This document shows positions 25,580-34,674 of a stretch of 34,674 bases of DNA, piece after piece. The notes beneath the pieces were generated by a model, which had not been told where the DNA came from, ran no database searches, and saw only the letters and a program-made list of their open reading frames with translations. Each line of letters starts with the position of its first letter. The first letter of the stretch is position 1. The stretch spans positions 1-34,674 of the forward strand of contig JAFWUG010000022.1 in assembly GCA_017524185.1 (NCBI GenBank), read 5' to 3'. Made by a program: the position numbers and the translations under genes. Source of the stretch: Bacteroidales bacterium. Its GTDB lineage: Bacteria; Bacteroidota; Bacteroidia; Bacteroidales; Tenuifilaceae.

Positions 25580-26707
25580 CTAAGCTAAAATACGCCGAGC
25601 CAGGGCTTCCATAATGTCAGCACCACGCTCGATGAGCGCATCGGGGAAATCATAGGTGGAGGTATGGAGTTCGGGATGCTGCTCGCCTGCTCCCAAACCG
25701 AACATCAGCGAGGGACATAGACTGCCGAAATGGGCAAAATCTTCGCTCCACCTATTGGATTCGGGCAGATGACCATGCAGCCAACCATGGTCGGAGCAAA
25801 GCGTTTCGAGATGCTGCAACAGATGCGGGTCGTTGACCGTAGCGGGAAACTCCTCTACAAAACGGATGCCGTGGGTTAGCCCCTGCTGGGAAGCTATTTG
25901 CTGCACGGCATTGGTGCAACGCTGGGTGAGCAACTGCATATCGGCATTGTCGAAAGCGCGTAGGGTGGCCATGATGGTGGCTTCGCCCGCCGATGTGCCG
26001 AATGCCACATCGCCCAAACGCACATGCACCAAGGTGCATAGCACAAAATCGGCATAGCCACCCTGCGCTGGCATGTCGAGCAGTTGCTGAAGCAGTTGAG
26101 CCGTGGCCGCAGCGGGATTTAGTCCGCGCTCGGGGTGCGCCGCATGTGATTGTCGCCCCCTAAGTTCGATGATTACGCCCTTTGAAGCGGCCGCAAACGC
26201 GTCCCTGCGCAGCAAAACCTTGCCCAGCGAATGCTGTGGCTGATTGTGCAGCGCTATGGCATAATCGGGTAGCAATTCGGGGTGGCTGCGCAGATGCTCC
26301 ACCACAAGCGCAGCCCCCTTGCCCGTTTCCTCGGCTGGCTGAAAGAGCAGCATAACACGTCCACGCTGGAGCGGCGTATGATTGAAACGTTCAGCCAGTC
26401 CGGCCACAATAGCCATGTGGCCATCGTGTCCGCAACTATGTGCAACGCCCTTCCGCTGCGAACAATACGCGAAAGCGTTGCCCTCCTGCACAGGCACAGC
26501 ATCCATATCGCAACGGAAAAGCACAGTGGAACCTGGCTGTAGCCCTTGATATATGGCAATAACACCATGTCCACCCACATTGCGGAGCAACTGATATGGC
26601 GCATAGTGTTCCAAAAATTGACATATCCGCTCAGCGGTATCAACCTCACATCCAGAAAGTTCTGGATGCTGATGCAATTGATGTCGAAGTGCTATAAGCT
26701 GTTCCAT
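25580..26707 (-). CDS. M20-family amidohydrolase (N-acyl-amino-acid or hippurate hydrolase type)
   Basis: A 375-residue zinc peptidase/amidohydrolase of the M20D group. Visible motifs are LRHQLHQHPELSG at the start, CDMDAVP at 66-72, the metal-binding HSCGHDGHMA at 90-99 (Cys92, His94), FQPAEE at 122-127, HNQP at 154-157, QSHAAHPERG in the lid region, and a C-terminal GAGEQHPELHT. Substrates in this family include N-acyl, N-acetyl-diaminopimelate and auxin conjugates; which one applies here cannot be told. A 55-base gap separates it from the lipoprotein gene upstream. Confidence 0.9.
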   Translation of the reverse strand: MEQLIALRHQLHQHPELSGCEVDTAERICQFLEHYAPYQLLRNVGGHGVIAIYQGLQPGSTVLFRCDMDAVPVQEGNAFAYCSQRKGVAHSCGHDGHMAIVAGLAERFNHTPLQRGRVMLLFQPAEETGKGAALVVEHLRSHPELLPDYAIALHNQPQHSLGKVLLRRDAFAAASKGVIIELRGRQSHAAHPERGLNPAAATAQLLQQLLDMPAQGGYADFVLCTLVHVRLGDVAFGTSAGEATIMATLRAFDNADMQLLTQRCTNAVQQIASQQGLTHGIRFVEEFPATVNDPHLLQHLETLCSDHGWLHGHLPESNRWSEDFAHFGSLCPSLMFGLGAGEQHPELHTSTYDFPDALIERGADIMEALARRILA

Positions 26708-26762
26708 TGGTGCGGACTATTTTGGAAATATTGCGATGTAAAATATAGGCAAAAACAAAAAA

Positions 26763-27326
26763 TCAATGCGTTGGTTGCGGCTGTAAACGCGCCAATTCGT
26801 CGCAAAAAATGGCCTCAAAATGCTGCTTGTTGTAGTGGAATGCATCTTCTATAAGGCTGTTAAGACAATGTAGAACCGTATCTCTGTTCACCGATATTTG
26901 AGTGCTGCAGGTGTATTTCCCATCGTAGAGTTTAACGGTGCGCTTGTCGCTTGTACGCTCGAGTGCCATGTTGGTAGCAGGGGCCACAAACGGCTCAAAA
27001 TTCGAAGCCGCATCAGCCTCAACCTCAGTTGAATAGCGAGCAGAGGTGGCTGCTATTATCTGTGCTATATGCTCGCAGAGATGCTGCTTGGCCTGATCGT
27101 TGGCTCGAAGTACAGCCACAGCGCGTTCCTGGCTCACACCAATACCTTCGCCCACAAACAACTGCACCTGGGTGGTACAATCACCGCTAACTGTTTCTTC
27201 AGTGGCCACAGCACGCTTGGTTGCACCGCAACCATAGGCTGCAAAGCCCACAGCTATGGCGAAAAAACATGAAAAACACCAGCCCGATAAATTGTATTGC
27301 GTGAACTTACTGCGTATGCTTGCCAT
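26763..27326 (-). CDS. LPP20-like lipoprotein in the suf operon
   Basis: A 187-residue lipoprotein with signal peptide and Cys33 in AAYGCGA. The mature part has the LPP20-type pattern FVGEGIGVSQERAVAVLRA followed by an Ala-rich helix and a beta-rich end. That family is found in outer-membrane and secreted proteins, mostly of unknown function. It begins 12 bases after sufD on the same strand, so it is probably cotranscribed with sufBCD. A functional link with Fe-S assembly is not apparent. Confidence 0.7.
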   Translation of the reverse strand: MASIRSKFTQYNLSGWCFSCFFAIAVGFAAYGCGATKRAVATEETVSGDCTTQVQLFVGEGIGVSQERAVAVLRANDQAKQHLCEHIAQIIAATSARYSTEVEADAASNFEPFVAPATNMALERTSDKRTVKLYDGKYTCSTQISVNRDTVLHCLNSLIEDAFHYNKQHFEAIFCDELARLQPQPTH

Positions 27327-27338
27327 ATCGATTAGGAT

Positions 27339-28706
27339 TTACTGCTGCACGGTGTTTATGGGGCATGTATGACACCTGTTGAGTTCGCCATTTAGGCGTT
27401 TATGCACCAGTTCGTCGATGCGCTCGCGCAACGGTGCTATACCAATGTGCTGCACCACATCGTGGGCAAAACCGAACATCATGAGCAGTTTGGCCTGACG
27501 CTCGCTAATGCCACGTGAACGTAGGTAGAACATGGCCTCGGCGTCTAACTGTCCCACGGTGGCTCCGTGCGAGCAGCGCACATCATCGGCGTAGATTTCG
27601 AGCTGAGGCTTGGCGTTCATGCTGGCGGTATCGGTGAGCAACAGGTTGTTACAATTCTGATAGGCCTCGGTGCGCTGCGCGTTGGGATGCACCACTATGC
27701 TACCACAAAAAGCACCAGTGGCATCCTCATCGAGTATTCCCTTATATAGTTCGTGGCTTGTGCAGCCCGGCACAATATGTTCGATGAGGGTGGCGTTGTC
27801 GATGTGCTGCTGGCGGTCGGCCAAAAGCAAACCGTAGGCGTTGGCCTCAGCCCCCTCGCCGCTAAGCGCAATGCGCAGATTGTTACGTATGAAACCACCA
27901 TGGAGCGAGAGCGTATGAGTGTTCACCCGTGCGCCGCTCTGCGCATCGATGTGGGTGTGCGATATATGCGTGGCCTGATTATGCTCGTTCTGCGTTAGCA
28001 CCAAATTAAGCACGGCATTGGGTGCAGCCACAATCTCGGTAACGGCGTTCGACACAAACGCAGCGGGCGAAAGCGTGTGATTGCAAACTAGCAAATGTGC
28101 CTGACTATTCTCCTCAAGCACAATCAGATTACGATATTGCACAAACTGCGGTTCAACGCCCTGCAACATGTTGATAATCTGTATGGGCTGCTCCATCACC
28201 ACGTTGCGCGGGATATAAACAAAAATGCCATCCTGCACCAAGGCCGTATTGATGGCCACAAGACTGTCGGAAACGTTGGGCGCAAGGATGTTGTAGTGCT
28301 TGGCCACCAAATCGGGATACTCGATGGCTGCTTGCGCCAAACTGCCTACAATTACTCCTTGGGGCAACTTTTGCAGGCGTTCGGCGTCAACCGCATAATA
28401 AAATCCATTGAGGGTGAGAGCCAAATGTGCATGCAGATTGGGCAGATTGCAGCGAAATATGTCGTCGGTGCTGATGTCGCAAGTGATTGGTGCAAACACT
28501 TTCTGACAGCGCATCCACCGCTCAGCTGGGAACAGCGAATATCGGTAGGCCTCCGACTTTACATCAGGCGACGGCAACTGCTCAAGCAGTTCCAATGCCT
28601 GAGCCCGATGCTGGTTGAGCAGCCGACTGCTGTGCGATTCAATGGTGCTGCTATTACTATGGAAAAGGCCTATCGCTTCGCGATTTATGTTAGAATTGAT
28701 ATTCAT
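27339..28706 (-). CDS. sufD: Fe-S cluster assembly protein SufD
   Basis: A 455-residue SufD, partner of SufB in the SufBC2D scaffold that builds Fe-S clusters in the cytoplasm. The N-terminal helical part (SEAYRYSLFPAERWMR) is followed by a long right-handed beta-helix. The C-terminal block has the family motif YQNCNNLLLTDTASMNAKP, LEIYADDVRCSHGATVGQLD, and AMFYLRSRGISERQA. The HGAT motif near the end is typical of SufD. It follows sufC by 12 bases. Confidence 0.94.
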   Translation of the reverse strand: MNINSNINREAIGLFHSNSSTIESHSSRLLNQHRAQALELLEQLPSPDVKSEAYRYSLFPAERWMRCQKVFAPITCDISTDDIFRCNLPNLHAHLALTLNGFYYAVDAERLQKLPQGVIVGSLAQAAIEYPDLVAKHYNILAPNVSDSLVAINTALVQDGIFVYIPRNVVMEQPIQIINMLQGVEPQFVQYRNLIVLEENSQAHLLVCNHTLSPAAFVSNAVTEIVAAPNAVLNLVLTQNEHNQATHISHTHIDAQSGARVNTHTLSLHGGFIRNNLRIALSGEGAEANAYGLLLADRQQHIDNATLIEHIVPGCTSHELYKGILDEDATGAFCGSIVVHPNAQRTEAYQNCNNLLLTDTASMNAKPQLEIYADDVRCSHGATVGQLDAEAMFYLRSRGISERQAKLLMMFGFAHDVVQHIGIAPLRERIDELVHKRLNGELNRCHTCPINTVQQ

Positions 28707-28718
28707 CGGTGCAGCCTC

Positions 28719-29474
28719 CTATTGCCTATCGGCCTGTTCCTTAATCCAATCGTAGCCCTTTTCCTCGAGTTCTAAGGCCAACTCCTTGCCCGCACTTTTC
28801 ACTATGCGCCCCTTATATAATATGTGCACAAAATCGGGGACAATATAGTCGAGCAGGCGCTGATAGTGAGTAATCACAATGGTGGCGTTTTGAGGCGTTT
28901 TGAGCTTATTAACTCCATTGGCCACGATGCGCAACGCATCGATGTCGAGGCCAGAGTCGGTCTCATCGAGGATGGACAGCTTGGGCTCAAGCATAGCCAT
29001 TTGGAAAATCTCGTTTTTCTTCTTCTCGCCGCCAGAAAAACCCTCGTTTACCGAGCGGTTGGTGAGCGCAGCATCAATTTCGACCAATTCTTTACGCTCA
29101 CGCATCATCTTCAGAAAATCCGAAGCTGATAGCGGCTCCTGTCCACGATGCTTACGATGCTCGTTCACAGCAGCTTTCATGAAGTTTACCATGCTCACGC
29201 CAGGAATCTCCACTGGATATTGAAAACTCAGAAATAGCCCCTCGCGGGCACGCACCTCGGCAGGCATGGCCAGCAGATTTTTCCCATTGAACGTTACATC
29301 GCCATGGGTTACATCGAATATTTCACGTCCGGCAAGCACCGATGACAGTGTGCTTTTGCCAGAGCCATTGGGTCCCATGATGGCATGAACCTCGCCGGCT
29401 TTAATCTCAAGGTTGATACCCTTTAGTATCTCTTTATCGCCAATCTTGGCGTGTAAATCGGTTATCTTTAGCAT
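28719..29474 (-). CDS. sufC: Fe-S cluster assembly ATPase SufC
   Basis: A 251-residue ABC-type ATPase of the SUF complex. Walker A is GPNGSGKST, the signature is FSGGEKKKNEI, Walker B is LSILDETDSGLD, and the H-loop is in VITHYQRLL. It has no membrane domain. It lies between sufB (47-base gap) and sufD (12-base gap), the usual order. No anomaly seen. Confidence 0.96.
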   Translation of the reverse strand: MLKITDLHAKIGDKEILKGINLEIKAGEVHAIMGPNGSGKSTLSSVLAGREIFDVTHGDVTFNGKNLLAMPAEVRAREGLFLSFQYPVEIPGVSMVNFMKAAVNEHRKHRGQEPLSASDFLKMMRERKELVEIDAALTNRSVNEGFSGGEKKKNEIFQMAMLEPKLSILDETDSGLDIDALRIVANGVNKLKTPQNATIVITHYQRLLDYIVPDFVHILYKGRIVKSAGKELALELEEKGYDWIKEQADRQ

Positions 29475-29521
29475 TGCAGTGAGTTGTAAACTAGTAGTGT
29501 TTTGTGTTGATTTATAGAGAT

Positions 29522-30985
<1,464 letters not shown>

Positions 30986-31044
30986 TGCGTTGATAATGTA
31001 AACATCTGCCCGTAGGGCTGTATATTTAGAATAAATCTAAACTG

Positions 31045-31052
31045 CAAAGATA
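31045..31052 (-). promoter_or_regulatory. -7 box of the suf operon promoter
   Basis: The minus strand reads TATCTTTG, an exact match to TAnnTTTG, 60 bases before the sufB start. The upstream region lacks a clear TTTG at 19-20 bases. I saw no Rrf2/IscR-type operator that I could name. Confidence 0.45.
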
Positions 31053-31156
31053 GGGAGTTTGTGCGAAATCTGCTAATGGGTACTGGTGAATAATTGCCTC
31101 AAAGGGGCAAAAAATTTTTTATGCAAATGTCATGGTGCTATTTGATGTTTTTAGAC

Positions 31157-31164
31157 TACTTTTG
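31157..31164 (+). promoter_or_regulatory. -7 box upstream of the YitT-family gene
   Basis: TACTTTTG matches TAnnTTTG exactly, 33 bases before the start codon at 31198. There is no good -33 box at the usual spacing; TTTG at 31141 is too close. Confidence 0.45.
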
Positions 31165-31197
31165 CGCCCTTAAATTTTTTTACTAATTGTTATAGTT

Positions 31198-32184
31198 ATG
31201 TCGTTCGTAACCAAAGAGAAACTATTCTCCAAAGATTTTTTCATCACCTACGCCTGGTTGCTGGGTGGGTGCTTCGTGTTCTCTCTGGGTTCGGTGCTGT
31301 TCGCCGAGCCCTACGGCTTTGCCCCGGGCGGGGTGTATGGCCTGGCCATAGTGTTCCACAACCTATGGGGCTGGAGCACCGAGTGGGCTGGCTGGTGCAT
31401 GGACATCCCGTTGCTGCTGCTGGGCATCTACTTCCTTGGCCCCAAGTTCGGCATCAAGACGGTGGTCAGCATATGTGCCCTTCCCTTATTCATGGGGCTC
31501 ATACATCAGTTCTATGGATACATCCCGCTGGTGGAGTCAGCTGAAGTAAAAGCCCAGCTCAATGCCTTGGCTGCTGGTCTCGACCTATCGAAGGCTGCCG
31601 ATATGGAACAGTTCACGCAGGCCATGCGTCCGCTGCTGCAAGAGCACCTCCTGGCCTCGATATTCGGCGGCATAGTGTACGGAGTGGGCATAGGCATGGT
31701 GTTCAAGTCGAGAGCTACATCGGGCGGTTCCGACATCATCGCTATGATTCTGAACAAGTACACTCGCATGTCGCTTGGCAAGCTGGTGATTATCGTAGAC
31801 TGCACCATCACGCTGACCACCGTTGTGGCCTTCGGTGACTGGCGTCTGCCCATGTACTCGTGGATTATTGTGTTCATAGAGGGTAAGCTAATCGACCTGA
31901 TAATAGAGGGCGCCAAGGTGAACCGCACGCTGATGATCGTGAGCGACAAGTACGACGAGATTCGTTCCGTTATCATCGACGACCTGAAGAGGGGCGGCAC
32001 AGTGCTGCACGGTCAAGGCATGTACAAGGGCGACAACCGCTCCATCATCTACACCATCGTAACCCGTCGCGAGTACAGCATTCTGCTTAAGCGCATCAGC
32101 CAAATCGACCCTGCCGCTTTTATCAACACCATCGACAGCAACGAGATTATGGGCAAGGGCTTCAAGGATTTAGCCGAGGCTTAG
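31198..32184 (+). CDS. YitT-family membrane protein with DUF2179 domain
   Basis: A 328-residue protein with about five or six membrane helices (YitT/DUF161) and a cytoplasmic C-terminal DUF2179 domain (GGTVLHGQGMYKGDNRS onward). Family motifs include FAPGGVYGLAIV, ATSGGSDIIAMILNKY and IYTIVTRREY. It is longer than the usual 280-300 residues because of an inserted stretch at about 110-150 (LVESAEVKAQLNALAAGL and following residues) between two helices. Function in the family is not established; transport or a metal/anion role has been suggested. It stands alone, divergent from sufB. Confidence 0.9.
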   Translation: MSFVTKEKLFSKDFFITYAWLLGGCFVFSLGSVLFAEPYGFAPGGVYGLAIVFHNLWGWSTEWAGWCMDIPLLLLGIYFLGPKFGIKTVVSICALPLFMGLIHQFYGYIPLVESAEVKAQLNALAAGLDLSKAADMEQFTQAMRPLLQEHLLASIFGGIVYGVGIGMVFKSRATSGGSDIIAMILNKYTRMSLGKLVIIVDCTITLTTVVAFGDWRLPMYSWIIVFIEGKLIDLIIEGAKVNRTLMIVSDKYDEIRSVIIDDLKRGGTVLHGQGMYKGDNRSIIYTIVTRREYSILLKRISQIDPAAFINTIDSNEIMGKGFKDLAEA

Positions 32185-32228
32185 TCCCATACAAGCATAC
32201 TGCGGACAAAAGCATAGATTGGCACGAC

Positions 32229-32260
32229 TTTGGTTATGGTGATGTTTTTTGCTATAGTTG
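32229..32260 (+). promoter_or_regulatory. promoter of the secreted DUF4412-like gene
   Basis: TTTG at 32229-32232, 20 bases, then TATAGTTG at 32253-32260: a full -33 box and a -7 box with one mismatch to TAnnTTTG. It lies 25 bases before the start codon. Confidence 0.5.
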
Positions 32261-32285
32261 CATAATCTCATCAAACAAACTATCA

Positions 32286-33173
32286 ATGAGAAACCTAAAC
32301 ATCATCATAGCCATTGCCGTGCTAATGCTTTACCCCAAGGCCAACAGCCAGGCGCAGATGTGGAAAAAGGTGATGAAGGGCATGGACAAGTCCATTCAAA
32401 TGGGCATTGAACGCGGCCTAACCAAGGCCACCGAACGCGTGGTGGAGAACGCCACCTGCCTCCCACACGACAAACTGCTGCCCAACGAGGTGCTTGCCCA
32501 ATCGCTCGAAGAACGTATGCTAAAAGCTATCGGTGCCGACAACGTGCCGCACCTACAGGCCTACACCTACTCGGCCACAATGCATATCGAAATTGAACGC
32601 ACCGATGCCCCAAACACCAACACCCGCATGGCCTACCGCGTACACCTCAGCAAAAACGATGGGGGCTACGCTTTTAACTTTATTGATCCCACCCGCAAAA
32701 ACACCAACCGCTTGGTTATCTACGATTCGCAAAACCAAGCGATGCTGGTGCTTAGCGAAACCGAAAACACAAAACAGGGTATAGCCACCCGCCTTTCGCA
32801 GTCAGACTCGCTGCTGGCATCCATTGGCCACCGTCCCGCTGCCAACTACCAACCCACTGGCCGCTCAAAAAAAATTGCTGGCCACAAATGCAAAGAGTTT
32901 ATCTACGAAAACGACACCGTGCATTCGCTCATCTGGGTGACTCCAAGAGTAAAAACCAACCTCGCACACGCCTACACCTACGTTGGTGGACTGCAAGTGC
33001 TTTCGCTAGCCGCACCCGCTGCACCCACCGGCATGGTGATGGAACAGCACCTCACCCACAAGCAAAGCGGCTCGACCATTCACCTCACAGCGAAAAAAAT
33101 CGACCAAAAGGAGAACATCATCAACCTGTCGAACTACAAGATATACGGCGTTGAACAAGTACCGACGGAGTAA
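32286..33173 (+). CDS. secreted protein, DUF4412-like
   Basis: A 295-residue protein with a signal peptide (about 1-22, MRNLNIIIAIAVLML). The mature part carries a segment GRSKKIAGHKCKEFIYENDT then HSLIWVTPRV, which resembles the core of DUF4412 proteins, a secreted Bacteroidetes family of unknown function. No catalytic motif is seen. It has its own promoter and is followed by a terminator, so it is probably a monocistronic unit. Confidence 0.72.
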   Translation: MRNLNIIIAIAVLMLYPKANSQAQMWKKVMKGMDKSIQMGIERGLTKATERVVENATCLPHDKLLPNEVLAQSLEERMLKAIGADNVPHLQAYTYSATMHIEIERTDAPNTNTRMAYRVHLSKNDGGYAFNFIDPTRKNTNRLVIYDSQNQAMLVLSETENTKQGIATRLSQSDSLLASIGHRPAANYQPTGRSKKIAGHKCKEFIYENDTVHSLIWVTPRVKTNLAHAYTYVGGLQVLSLAAPAAPTGMVMEQHLTHKQSGSTIHLTAKKIDQKENIINLSNYKIYGVEQVPTE

Positions 33174-33198
33174 AGCCATTGATGCATACCAACTTAAT

Positions 33199-33229
33199 AA
33201 GGTGTTGGGCTACAGCCTGACACCTTTTT
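33199..33229 (+). terminator. intrinsic terminator after the DUF4412-like gene
   Basis: The stem AAGGTGT/ACACCTT, extended by a GGC/GCC inner pair with small mismatches, ends directly in CTTTTTAG on the plus strand. It begins 26 bases after the stop codon. Confidence 0.75.
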
Positions 33230-33271
33230 AGTTGTCCACAAAAATCAACCCACACCACAATCCAAAACCGC

Positions 33272-33302
33272 TTGGTAGCATAACAAAAAAGTACTACCTT
33301 TG
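33272..33302 (+). promoter_or_regulatory. promoter of rsfS-ftsH
   Basis: TTGG at 33272-33275, 19 bases, then TACCTTTG at 33295-33302, a full match to the Bacteroidetes -33/-7 pattern. The rsfS start lies 26 bases downstream of the -7 box. It is the same pair of boxes and spacing as in the siaB promoter. Confidence 0.7.
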
Positions 33303-33327
33303 TGGTGCTTAAAAAACAGAAACTTAG

Positions 33328-33717
33328 ATGGCCGTAAGCAAACAGCCTAAATCGACCCCAACAGCAGCACAAACCCTAAGCTGCATTGTTGCCGCCATAC
33401 AGGAAAAAAAGGGCAAGCAAGTAGTATCAATGGAGTTAGACACGCTCCCAAACGCCGTGTGCAGCCACTTTGTGGTATGCAATGCCGACTCCACCACCCA
33501 GGTGGACGCCATTGCCCAAAACATAGAACACCGCATGGAAACCGACCTGCACGAACGCGCCTACCGCACCGCTGGCTACGAAAACGCCCTTTGGATTGTA
33601 CTCGACTACATAGACGTGGTGGTGCACGTGTTCCAAACCGAGCAACGCGAATTCTACCAGCTCGAATCGCTATGGGCCGATGCCCAAACAACCAAATACA
33701 ACGACCCCGATGAATAG
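33328..33717 (+). CDS. rsfS: ribosomal silencing factor RsfS
   Basis: A 129-residue RsfS (Iojap/YbeB) protein, which binds ribosomal protein uL14 and blocks subunit joining in slow growth. Family segments are seen: [43 protein letters not shown], and [11 protein letters not shown]. It lies 32 bases before ftsH on the same strand, a pairing common in Bacteroidetes. Confidence 0.94.
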   Translation: MAVSKQPKSTPTAAQTLSCIVAAIQEKKGKQVVSMELDTLPNAVCSHFVVCNADSTTQVDAIAQNIEHRMETDLHERAYRTAGYENALWIVLDYIDVVVHVFQTEQREFYQLESLWADAQTTKYNDPDE

Positions 33718-33749
33718 TCCAAATAGGCACTAATCATACCCCAAAAAAC

Positions 33750-34674
33750 ATGAGCAAAACCGAGCCTGATAACGTCCCAAACGGGATTAATCCAATGCCC
33801 CAAAAAGAAAAGCGTAAAGCCCCAAAATTCAATATCTATTGGATATTTGCAGCTATACTTGGCGGCATATTCGTCATGCAGTTCCTGATGAACGATGGCG
33901 GAGCCGTAATCACCTCGTGGCAAGAGGTGAAAAACCAAATGCTAGCCAACGGCGAGGTGAAAAAGCTGGTGGTGGTTCGCAACACGGGCCGCGTTGAGGT
34001 ATTCCTCAAAGAGGATAAAGTCGAAAAATACGCCAAACGCATAGGCGGCGGCAAGGGCATAGCCACCACCCCGTCGAAGTTGGGTCCACACTTCTACTTC
34101 GAGATAGGCTCAATCGACACCTTTGAAAAACAATTGGCCGATGCCCAAACACAACTCCCCGAATCCGACAAACTCTACCCCGAATATACCGAACGCACCA
34201 ACTACTGGAACGAAATCTCGTGGGTGCTCCCGCTGGCCATAATCATCGCAATTTGGGTTTACTTTATCCGCCGCATGAGCCGAGGCGGCGGCATGGGGCC
34301 AACAAGCGGCATCTTCAACGTGGGCAAGTCAAAAGCCCAGCTATTCGACCGCGAAAGCACCACTCAGAAAATCGACTTCAAAGACGTGGCTGGACTTGCA
34401 GGTGCCAAGGAAGAGGTGATGGAAATTGTCGATTTTCTCAAAAACCCCAAAAAATACACCAATCTGGGCGGAAAAATACCCAAAGGCGCACTGCTTGTTG
34501 GTCCTCCGGGGACAGGAAAAACCCTATTAGCCAAAGCCGTAGCAGGTGAAGCCAATGTGCCGTTCTTTAGCATGTCGGGGTCCGACTTTGTGGAGATGTT
34601 TGTGGGCGTGGGTGCATCGCGGGTGCGCGACCTCTTCCGCCAAGCCAAAGAAAAATCGCCCTGCATCATATTCA
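33750..34674 (+). CDS. ftsH: ATP-dependent zinc metalloprotease FtsH, 5' part
   Basis: The frame from the ATG at 33750 runs open for 308 codons to the window end. It gives a cytoplasmic N-terminus, membrane helix 1 (about residues 30-48, [18 protein letters not shown]), a periplasmic domain (about 50-150), helix 2 (about 155-172) and the start of the AAA+ domain. Walker [13 protein letters not shown] begins at residue 251. The pore-loop region [20 protein letters not shown] follows, and the sequence stops inside Walker B (CIIF). FtsH degrades misfolded membrane proteins and selected regulators. The zinc-protease half (HEXXH) is beyond the window. Confidence 0.95.
   Translation, partial: MSKTEPDNVPNGINPMPQKEKRKAPKFNIYWIFAAILGGIFVMQFLMNDGGAVITSWQEVKNQMLANGEVKKLVVVRNTGRVEVFLKEDKVEKYAKRIGGGKGIATTPSKLGPHFYFEIGSIDTFEKQLADAQTQLPESDKLYPEYTERTNYWNEISWVLPLAIIIAIWVYFIRRMSRGGGMGPTSGIFNVGKSKAQLFDRESTTQKIDFKDVAGLAGAKEEVMEIVDFLKNPKKYTNLGGKIPKGALLVGPPGTGKTLLAKAVAGEANVPFFSMSGSDFVEMFVGVGASRVRDLFRQAKEKSPCIIF

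Noticed and set aside
28095..28775. Plus-strand open frame of 226 codons
   Set aside because: Antisense to sufD and the end of sufC; no recognisable protein features.
31141..31164. TTTG at 31141 as -33 box for the YitT promoter
   Set aside because: Only 12 bases separate it from the TACTTTTG box, too short for the 19-20 base spacing seen elsewhere.

Overview
The window looks like a chromosomal segment of a Bacteroidota (Bacteroidetes) genome, probably from the order Bacteroidales or Marinilabiliales. The support is a SufBCD operon of the Bacteroidetes type, the rsfS-ftsH gene pair, large YfhM-like alpha-2-macroglobulin and YitT/DUF2179 proteins, a TerB-like/ABCG fusion transporter, and promoter sequences of the Bacteroidetes sigma type (TTGG or TTTG, 19-20 nt, TAnnTTTG). 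The species cannot be named from sequence alone. No tRNA, rRNA or CRISPR array was seen.

Layout. Positions 1-240 hold the 5' end of an IS5-family insertion sequence whose transposase carries an in-frame stop. Then, on the minus strand, come an orphan alpha-2-macroglobulin lipoprotein (488-6130), a PAP2 phosphatase overlapping obg (6245-7820), and a methyl-accepting chemotaxis protein (7972-9738) bounded by two strong intrinsic terminators. From 9910 to 23577 there is one continuous minus-strand signalling block. From 23781 on, genes alternate in strand: purQ (+); a convergent minus operon sufB-sufC-sufD-LPP20-like lipoprotein-M20 amidohydrolase-YbhN-like membrane protein; and then on the plus strand a YitT membrane protein, a secreted DUF4412-like protein, rsfS and the 5' part of ftsH, cut by the window end.

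The signalling block is the most interesting part. Reading 5' to 3' on the minus strand it encodes: CheR; a membrane Cache-HAMP-GAF-PAS-PAS sensor; a degenerate CheR paralogue; a CheB esterase domain without receiver; a membrane GAF protein; a HAMP-GAF-PAS-PAS-SpoIIE (PP2C) phosphatase; then, behind an apparent internal promoter, a SiaB-type kinase, a SiaC-type phosphoprotein with Thr68 conserved, an ABCG-type transporter with N-terminal TerB-like and possibly FHA-like domains, a lipoprotein and a small secreted protein, ending at an intrinsic terminator. This resembles the SiaABC partner-switching module of Pseudomonas, but the diguanylate cyclase SiaD is absent and an exporter sits in its place, with chemotaxis-type methylation enzymes upstream. 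My inference is a sensory pathway in which receptor methylation and GAF/PAS sensing set the phosphorylation of SiaC, which then controls the exporter.

All calls come from reading motifs, spacing and reading frames by eye. No database search was run, and domain limits are approximate.
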